From: Panacagrimonas sp965216845
Lineage (GTDB): Bacteria > Pseudomonadota > Gammaproteobacteria > Nevskiales > Nevskiaceae
Reading direction: 5' to 3'
DNA length: 64,000 bases
Assembly (NCBI GenBank): GCA_965216845.1
Contig: OZ244200.1
Coordinates: forward strand, 1,426,001 to 1,490,000
The translations under genes and the position numbers were made by a program. Positions 58,351 through 64,000 of this stretch are shown piece after piece. The notes below the pieces were generated by a model. The model saw nothing but the letters and a program-made list of their open reading frames with translations. It had not been told where the DNA came from and did no database searches. Position 1 is the first letter of the stretch. The number at the start of each line of letters is the position of its first letter.

Positions 58351-60390
58351 ATGAGATCGCCTCCTTCGCCGCCGTCGGGACTGTCTCGGCAAACCGGCTC
58401 GGTCCTGGTCAATGCCGCCGTGGGCCTGCTGGCCATGATCGTCTTGCTGTCTGTGATCGATCTTGGCTTTGCCTATTTTTACAAGCGCGAGTACCAGAAA
58501 ACGGCTGATCTGGCCGCGTTGGCCGGTGCACAGCAATTGCGCTCCGGATGCGCTGCGGCATTGGCTGCCGCAACAGAAAACGCGGACAGCAACCAGGGCG
58601 GCATTGACGCCACCACCACCCCGGCCTGCGGGACTTGGGACCCGGCGCTGGACGACCGCTTTGTACCAGCAACCGACAATGCCAATGCAGTACAGACGGT
58701 GGTTTTGGGCGCCGCACCACGCTTTCTGCCGTTTCTGGGTGAACAGAATCTCAGCGCCACCGCCGTCGCCACCGTGGGTGATCCGGTGGCTGCATTTTCG
58801 GTTGGCACCCGTACCGGTCGTGTCGACGGTGGCGTTCTGGGCGAGGTGCTGGCAGTCCCCGGACTGAACTTGGATGGCACCACGCTGCTCGCCTACGACG
58901 GGTTGGCCAACGTCAACATCACGCCCGGCGGCTTGTTGGAAGAACTGGGCATTCCGGTGACTGCCGGCATCGGCGTGGGGGGATTCAACGCGCTGCTGGC
59001 GGCCGAAGAAGTCACCCTGGGCGAGCTGCTGGATGCCACGGCAACCGTGGCGGGGCAAAGCGGCCTGTTGAGCGTCAACGCGGACCTGGTCAACGCGCTT
59101 GAGCTGGCGGTCGGTCTGAGCGATCTGGAGGTGCGGCTGGGATCAGATGCCGACAATTCTGGATTATTCGCCGAAATCATCGCGCCGGATGAAGAGCTCA
59201 GCTCAGGGTTGCAGACCCAGGTAAGTGCATTGCAAATCGTCAATGCCGCCATCGGCGTGGCGACCAGCGAGCATGCCATTGACGTGCCCCATCTGTCGCT
59301 CAACCTGCTGGGCTTGGCCAGTGTGGAAACGCAGGTGGCTCTGATTGAACCGCCGTCCATCGCTATCGGTGGCCTGGGCGCCAACGCCATTTGCGATGCG
59401 GATGAAGATTGCCCACAGGCTTACTCCGCGCAAGTGCGGGCTTTTGTTCACGTCAAAACCGAAAGCGGTTTGCTGGGTGCCTTGCTGTCGCCCCTGCTCA
59501 AACTGGACCTGCCCATCGTGCTGGATGTCACCACCGCCCAGGGTGAGCTGCAGGAGCTGTGTACGACCGATCTTGAGGACGACGGTGATCAACGCGCCGC
59601 GATCGACGTCAACGCCTCCGTTCTGAGAGTCTGTGTGGGTGAAATTGATGAAGCCGATCTGTTCTCGCGCAGCGATGCCTGCGACGCCAGCCTGCAGTCG
59701 ATGGAACTGCTGAACGTCGCCGGCCTGATTACCTTGCCCAACAACAGTTTGCAGATTGATGGCTTGGAATCGAACGCCGAGGTGATTCTGGCCGAAGGTG
59801 AAACCGACACCGTCGGCAACAACCTGGAAATCGGCAGTACGGTGAGCAATCTGGTCAGCGAGCTGAGCGATCTGCTGTTTGGTGGTGCGCCGCCAGAAGA
59901 GCCACTCACGCCGGCCGAGATTGAAGATCTGGCGAATCAGATTTTTAACGACACCGCCAGCACCTGCACCGACGATACCCGTGCCTGTCGGGCTGATCGA
60001 ATCGACGTCGCCATGGATCAAATCATGGACGCGGGTGCCAACAGCGGGTTGATCACCGGGCTGCTTAGCGGCGTAATCAATTTACTCGGAAACCTGCTTG
60101 CCGGCAACGGATGCACTTCCAGCGGCTTGCTGGGTTTAGGTCCGGGATCAAACGCGGGTTGTGTTGCATTGATTCAGGATGCGCTGGAACAACAGAGCCA
60201 GGGCACGGGTGGCGGGTTGGTATCCAACGCGCTGGCCGTGCTGGTCGGCACCCTGCAACCCATTCTGGATGCATTGGGCAGTTCGGTACTGAGGCCATTG
60301 TTGGAAGGATTGGTCGGCCTGACGTTGGGCGAAACCGATGTCGAGTTGCAGTCATTGAACTGCGGCGGCAATGCGCGTCTGGTGGAGTAA
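58351..60390 (+). CDS. tadG: TadG-like protein with N-terminal Tad domain
   Basis: This 679-residue membrane-anchored protein starts at ATG 58351 with ACGGAGTTCTTCAA upstream; a longer TTG-initiated frame overlaps tadF and is less likely. The first ~60 residues (GSVLVNAAVGLLAMIVLLSVIDLGFAYFYKREYQKTADLAALAGAQQL) are the Tad anchor, followed by a large periplasmic region rich in Leu/Ala/Asp. TadG-type proteins are pilus-tip or wall-anchoring components. It lacks a VWA domain, which some TadG homologues have. It ends the tad operon. Confidence 0.82.
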   Translation: MRSPPSPPSGLSRQTGSVLVNAAVGLLAMIVLLSVIDLGFAYFYKREYQKTADLAALAGAQQLRSGCAAALAAATENADSNQGGIDATTTPACGTWDPALDDRFVPATDNANAVQTVVLGAAPRFLPFLGEQNLSATAVATVGDPVAAFSVGTRTGRVDGGVLGEVLAVPGLNLDGTTLLAYDGLANVNITPGGLLEELGIPVTAGIGVGGFNALLAAEEVTLGELLDATATVAGQSGLLSVNADLVNALELAVGLSDLEVRLGSDADNSGLFAEIIAPDEELSSGLQTQVSALQIVNAAIGVATSEHAIDVPHLSLNLLGLASVETQVALIEPPSIAIGGLGANAICDADEDCPQAYSAQVRAFVHVKTESGLLGALLSPLLKLDLPIVLDVTTAQGELQELCTTDLEDDGDQRAAIDVNASVLRVCVGEIDEADLFSRSDACDASLQSMELLNVAGLITLPNNSLQIDGLESNAEVILAEGETDTVGNNLEIGSTVSNLVSELSDLLFGGAPPEEPLTPAEIEDLANQIFNDTASTCTDDTRACRADRIDVAMDQIMDAGANSGLITGLLSGVINLLGNLLAGNGCTSSGLLGLGPGSNAGCVALIQDALEQQSQGTGGGLVSNALAVLVGTLQPILDALGSSVLRPLLEGLVGLTLGETDVELQSLNCGGNARLVE

Positions 60391-60657
60391 CCGGGACGCT
60401 TTGCCAACTGACTTCCCCAGGCCGGGATGATGTCCGGATGCTTGCGCGGCTTTACGCGAAGACCTGTGTATGCGTTGATCGATGGCGTCCAGCAGCGTCA
60501 GCCGGACATCCGCTTTGTGGTTCTGAACGCGTAGCTGCTGCCTGAACCAGCTTTCTCCCCAGCCCATGCATGCCCTGTTCAATGACGGCCGCATGCTCGA
60601 CAGGGCGTGTTGACCTTTCCTATGCTCTTTGTGGAGCGTCGGAAAAGGAATCAGGAC

Positions 60658-61587
60658 ATGAGCGATTGGAAGCCGGGCGACATGCCGGCGCAGAGTGGCA
60701 AGACGATCATCGTCACCGGGGGCAACAGTGGCCTGGGGTTTGAATCGGTCAAGGCACTTGCCGGCAAGGGGGCAACGGTCATTCTCGCCGCGCGCAATGC
60801 CGCCAAGGCCGAGGCGGCCAAGGAAGCCATCGATGCGGAGGCGCCGAGCGGGACCGTGGTGGTCATGCCCCTGGATTTGTCCAGTTTTGCCTCGATTCGT
60901 GCATTCGCCAGCGCGTTCGACGAGCGCTTTGATCGCCTGGATGTGCTGATGAACAACGCCGGCGTGATGGCGATTGCCAGCAACAGCACCCAAGACGGTT
61001 TCGAGATGCAGATTGGCACCAATCATTTCGGCCACTTTCTGCTGACCGGGCTGCTGCTGCAAAAGCTCCTGAATACGCCTTCCAGCCGCGTCGTGGCACT
61101 GACCAGCATCGCCGCCAACTACGCGCGCATGAGGGTTGATGACCTGAACTTCGAAAGGCGCGCGTACGGTCGCTGGGGCGTCTACAACCAGACCAAGCTG
61201 GCCAATATGTTGTTCGTCCGCGAGCTTGATCGCCGCCTGAAGAAACTCGGAGACAGCCACACCATTGCGGTCGCCGCACACCCCGGACTGAGCGCGACCA
61301 ATCTGCAACAGGGGCCGGCCGACGGTGCAGGCGCCTTCGGCCGGTTGCTGCCGGGATTGCTGCATCAGTTCTGTCAGCCGCAGGCGCAGGGCGCCCACCC
61401 GCAGTTGCGTGCCGCGACCGAACCCGGTCTGGTCGGTGACGAGCTGTTCGGTCCTCGCGACCGCATGAACATGAAAGGCCCTGCCGTCAAGCTGGATTAC
61501 CCGCGAACCGGCCGTGATATGGGCAAGGCCGCCCAGCTGTGGACAAAGTCGGTCGAGCTGACGGGTGAGGACTTCGGCGGAATCTGA
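60658..61587 (+). CDS. Short-chain dehydrogenase/reductase (retinol dehydrogenase-like)
   Basis: This 309-residue NAD(P)-dependent oxidoreductase has the cofactor motif IIVTGGNSGLGFESVKALAG, NNAGVM, the catalytic Ser in VVALTSIAA and the active-site pair in GVYNQTKLAN (Tyr-x3-Lys). The C-terminal half (TIAVAAHPGLSATNL, LPQ-like QGAHPQLRAATEPGLVGDELFGP) matches the family of large retinol dehydrogenase-like enzymes. AAAAGGAATCAGGAC precedes the ATG at 60658. Substrate not readable. Confidence 0.88.
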   Translation: MSDWKPGDMPAQSGKTIIVTGGNSGLGFESVKALAGKGATVILAARNAAKAEAAKEAIDAEAPSGTVVVMPLDLSSFASIRAFASAFDERFDRLDVLMNNAGVMAIASNSTQDGFEMQIGTNHFGHFLLTGLLLQKLLNTPSSRVVALTSIAANYARMRVDDLNFERRAYGRWGVYNQTKLANMLFVRELDRRLKKLGDSHTIAVAAHPGLSATNLQQGPADGAGAFGRLLPGLLHQFCQPQAQGAHPQLRAATEPGLVGDELFGPRDRMNMKGPAVKLDYPRTGRDMGKAAQLWTKSVELTGEDFGGI

Positions 61588-61893
61588 GAGCCAAGGCGCC
61601 ATCAGGTCGGGCGCGAGTTCAGTGACGCCTGCGCATGCCGGCGTCAAGTCGTTTTCGCCAGTGATTCAGAGACTGCCCAGGATGGTCGTGCAGCCTGATT
61701 CGGGCGCGGTGACCGTGGTCCATGCGGGCGCCGATTCCATGGCGCGCTCGCTCGGCGATCCCCGGAGGGAGAAGTCCGCAAATAAAAACCTGTGCTCAAA
61801 GCACTGAATGGTATTTGACGCTTGTTGGTGGATTGCCCAAGCTTTGGGCGCCTGCTCGGGTGTTGCCGAGCAGCCACAAGGGAGGGTCAAGCG
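61588..61893 (+). other. 306-bp spacer with two hairpins before the DUF2235 gene
   Basis: No gene is visible. Near the 3' end lie two stable stem-loops in the leader: GCCCAA-GCT-TTGGGC (61835-61849) and TGCTCGG-N6-CCGAGCA (61853-61872), 20-40 bases before the ribosome-binding site GGGAGGGTCAA. They could control translation of the next gene, but no known riboswitch pattern is seen. Confidence 0.45.
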
Positions 61894-62991
61894 ATGGTCG
61901 CCAAAAACCTCATCTTCTGCTTTGACGGCACCAATAATCATCCACGCGACGCCAAGCAGGAACGCGAGTGGTTTGGCTTGGGCGATATCGAAGACAACGG
62001 CATCACCAATATCCTCAAGCTGCACGTCCTGTTCGGCGGCAATCTCAGCAACGACGCCAGCACCGCCAAGCAGCACAGCCATTATTATTCCGGCGTTGGC
62101 ACCTACGGCAACAGGATTCAGCAACTGTTCAATGCCGCCTTCGCGCCGAGGAATCTGGACGTGGGCGACATCATCAAGCGCGCCGGCAAGGATTTGCGAA
62201 ATCTCTACGAGGTTGGCGATCAGGTCTTTGTGTTCGGTTTCAGCCGTGGCGCCGCCATCGCGCGCCGCTTTGCCGCGGTGATCGACGATTATCTGCCGGA
62301 GGGCGCCGACGCGGCCGGGGTGGTGCGTTTCATGGGGGTATTCGATACCGTGGCCTCCATCGGTTTTCCCAATCTGGATGACGAGACGCGGCCGGTATCC
62401 GATGTCGTTTTTGAAGACGGCAATGTCTCCCGCCACGTGGCGGAGGCGCTGCACCTATTGGCGCTGGACGACAAGCGCACCGCCTTTTTCCCCACGCTGA
62501 TGAACCGCGACGAGCGCGTCAGCGAAGTGTGGTTTCCCGGCGCACATTCGGACGTCGGTGGTGGGTTCTGGTACGACGGGCTTTCCGATATTGCGCTGCA
62601 ATACCTGATCGACGAGCTTGCAAGCCGCAAGCTCAAACTCAAAGTGCTGGATTCAAAGAAGGTGAAATACGAGCAGCTGGTTGCGCCCAATGGCGATTAT
62701 CGGATTGATCGGGACGACGTCTTCCTCAAACCCAACCACAAGGGCAAGCTGCACCAGCAGGATCGCTGGTGGCCAATCGCCAAAACCACGCTCAGCAGCC
62801 GCCGCCTTCGGGTGAACGAAAATGACCGGCCCGTGGACGGCGCCTGCCCGACCGTGCATCACAGCGTCATCGACCGGATCAGGGATATCGTCGAATACCG
62901 TCCCAAAGCGATGAAAGGCGCCCCGCACCAGGTATTGCTCAAGGACGGAAGCTTCAAGCCGCACCAGGGCGTCATCGACCATATCGCCTGA
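61894..62991 (+). CDS. DUF2235 alpha/beta-hydrolase (Tle1-like phospholipase family)
   Basis: This 365-residue protein begins NLIFCFDGTNNHPRD, followed by the nucleophile elbow VFVFGFSRGAAIARRFA with Ser117, the acid candidate Asp151 (FMGVFDTVASIG) and the late WFPGAHSDVGGG with His218. This is the DUF2235/T6SS_Tle1-like signature. Family members include type VI secreted phospholipase effectors. No VgrG, PAAR, Hcp or immunity gene is near, so a house-keeping or orphan effector role is uncertain. AGGGAGGGTCAAGCG gives a strong ribosome-binding site. Confidence 0.87.
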   Translation: MVAKNLIFCFDGTNNHPRDAKQEREWFGLGDIEDNGITNILKLHVLFGGNLSNDASTAKQHSHYYSGVGTYGNRIQQLFNAAFAPRNLDVGDIIKRAGKDLRNLYEVGDQVFVFGFSRGAAIARRFAAVIDDYLPEGADAAGVVRFMGVFDTVASIGFPNLDDETRPVSDVVFEDGNVSRHVAEALHLLALDDKRTAFFPTLMNRDERVSEVWFPGAHSDVGGGFWYDGLSDIALQYLIDELASRKLKLKVLDSKKVKYEQLVAPNGDYRIDRDDVFLKPNHKGKLHQQDRWWPIAKTTLSSRRLRVNENDRPVDGACPTVHHSVIDRIRDIVEYRPKAMKGAPHQVLLKDGSFKPHQGVIDHIA

Positions 62992-63274
62992 GGTCGCCCG
63001 GCAGTGTGTTGCTGACGCGCAGATGCGCTGGGCGTCGTGCGCGTCCACGCTGAGCGTGGCGCCGGGTTGGCGGCACCTTGCAGGCCATTGCGGATGAGTC
63101 AGGCGGTTCGGTGCGTACTCGGCTGTCGCAGAATGCGGTCGGCCTGAAGCGGGTATCCGCGCGCAAGGCTCTGAAGATTCGTGAAGTCTGTTGCGGGCAA
63201 ACCGCCACCTGATTCGCCATTCATGAGGTCAGTTGTCTCGTTGTTGACTAGAATCGGTTCATGGAGTCCATTTA

Positions 63275-64000
63275 ATGCAGTTGTCCCGGCCGATCAAGCA
63301 ATCGCGCACCGCGCCGGTGCTGATGCGAGCGAGTCAGCTGCTGAGCGTGTTGACGACACTGACCGGCAATCCACGTCGGGCGGCGGTGGCGGTGGGGGTG
63401 ATCGCTTCGCTGGTATTGCTGGGGGTGGCCGGCCGCGCGCTGTGGCGCGCGGGGGATTTGCAGGATCAGTTCAATCACGGCCACGCCTTGCAAGTGGCGA
63501 GCGCACAGATCGCGCCCTTGCTCGAAGCCGAGGATGAGGCGGTCTTGAGTCAGCGGGTTGAAGGGCTGGTGCGCAGTGCGGAGCTGGGTCTGAGTTTTGT
63601 TTCCATCCGTGATCCTGTGGGCGCCATTCTGGCGGTGGATGGGCGTTATGAAGCCTTGACCACGCCGTTTCTGTCCGCCGCCGCGCGTCAACGTCTGCGC
63701 GACTGGCTGTATCGCTGGACCAGCGACTACGGGTCGGTCGATCTGCGTCACGAGGGTCAGGTGGTGGGCAAGATGGAATACGCCTATGCCTCCTCGCTGG
63801 CCAAGGATGTGCGCGATCAGGCGGTGTGGGAATTGCGTGTGGCCGGTTGGGCCGGGCTGTTGCTGGCCTTGCCCAGCGCGCTGGCCCTGGGCCTGGTGCT
63901 GTTTCGTGAGATTGCGTCTCCGGCTGGTGGCGGCGCACCCGTTTCACGTCTGTTTCCGGATATTCCGGAGGATGATGAAGCGCTGGATGCCACCCCGGTG
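63275..64000 (+). CDS. Membrane sensor protein, 5' part (truncated by window end)
   Basis: The frame opens at ATG 63275 and is still open at the window end (242 residues visible). After a basic cytoplasmic start (MQLSRPIKQSRTAPVLM), TM1 is at ~42-57 (AAVAVGVIASLVLLGVAGRAL), a periplasmic domain of ~130 residues follows (LQDQFNHGHALQVASAQIAPLLEAEDEAVLSQRVEGL, LGLSFVSIRDPVGAILAVDG), and TM2 lies at ~193-212 (AGWAGLLLALPSALALGLVLF). This layout is that of sensory membrane proteins (histidine kinase, diguanylate cyclase or YtjB/AhpA-like). The cytoplasmic output domain, which would decide, is outside the window. Confidence 0.72.
   Translation, partial: MQLSRPIKQSRTAPVLMRASQLLSVLTTLTGNPRRAAVAVGVIASLVLLGVAGRALWRAGDLQDQFNHGHALQVASAQIAPLLEAEDEAVLSQRVEGLVRSAELGLSFVSIRDPVGAILAVDGRYEALTTPFLSAAARQRLRDWLYRWTSDYGSVDLRHEGQVVGKMEYAYASSLAKDVRDQAVWELRVAGWAGLLLALPSALALGLVLFREIASPAGGGAPVSRLFPDIPEDDEALDATPV

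Noticed and set aside
60391..60657. Spacer between tadG and the dehydrogenase checked for a transposase remnant or RNA gene
   Set aside because: Translations in all frames show no recognisable motif, and no terminator or hairpin stood out. A long minus-strand frame across it runs antisense through the dehydrogenase.
62992..63274. Spacer after the DUF2235 gene checked for a small gene
   Set aside because: One forward frame (SGGSVRTRLSQNAVGLKRVSARKAL) has no start, motif or ribosome-binding site.

Overview
The window is GC-rich bacterial chromosome that reads as a gammaproteobacterium. The evidence is the housekeeping set: rnd, xerD next to dsbC, zapE, rpoH, rhlB opposite trxA, mpl, apaH, and a class I soluble pyrophosphatase. 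The accessory content fits an aerobic, hydrophobic-substrate-using, polyhydroxyalkanoate-storing lineage: a phasin, an acyl-CoA synthetase, the YCF48/RND export pair with a separate DUF1329 gene, and a PPi-dependent glycolysis/proton-pump cluster. Something near Nevskiales/Xanthomonadales is my guess, but genus cannot be read from the sequence. No rRNA, tRNA, CRISPR array, prophage or complete insertion sequence was seen.

Layout. 0-6.4 kb: the 3' part of modC, a four-repeat DUF4394 lipoprotein, mpl and a membrane protein. 6.4-14.3 kb: rnd, then a pyrophosphate block of adk, PPi-dependent phosphofructokinase, a proton-pumping membrane pyrophosphatase and soluble ppa, followed by an acyl-CoA ligase. 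14.3-19.9 kb: a uracil-DNA glycosylase-like protein, a zinc aminopeptidase-like lipoprotein, two DsbC-type proteins, xerD and zapE. 19.8-20.4 kb: about five 134-bp tandem units, each carrying a copy of the zapE 3' end. 20.7-25.3 kb: a large calcium-binding-repeat / VWA / DUF1329 locus split by an 11-C tract. 25.5-32.5 kb: a ParE-type toxin-antitoxin pair, a DUF3047-like protein, a retropepsin-like protease, rpoH with a CIRCE-like element, a hydrolase, a DUF423/reductase operon, and a phasin with strong operator symmetry. 32.5-38 kb: purC and purD, a frameshifted BrnT-like toxin with its antitoxin, trxA, rhlB and pgeF. 38-43.7 kb: the YCF48-like/RND pair, vapBC with a perfect operator palindrome, and apaH. 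43.8-48.5 kb: an STT3/GT-C-like membrane protein, GtrA, a GT2 glycosyltransferase and a PAP2 enzyme, all envelope glycan or lipid functions. 48.8-60.4 kb: an almost complete tad (Flp pilus) locus, flp-cpaB-cpaC-tadZ-tadA-tadB-tadC-tadD-DUF3613-tadE-tadF-tadG, with no prepilin peptidase. 60.6-64 kb: a short-chain dehydrogenase, a DUF2235 lipase-like protein and the start of a membrane sensor.

How genes may work together. The PPi block would let glycolytic flux and PPi disposal be coupled to the proton motive force. The tad genes would build a secreted adhesive pilus from the small prepilin at its head. The YCF48/RND pair usually works with DUF1302 and DUF1329 partners; here a DUF1329 domain lies 13 kb away, fused to calcium-binding repeats and probably controlled by a slippery C tract.

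Most striking points: the zapE tail cassettes, the poly-C switch, a CIRCE-like element in front of rpoH, paired TGTTGC-N3-GCAACA sites in the phasin promoter, and a TadZ without a recognisable Walker A lysine.
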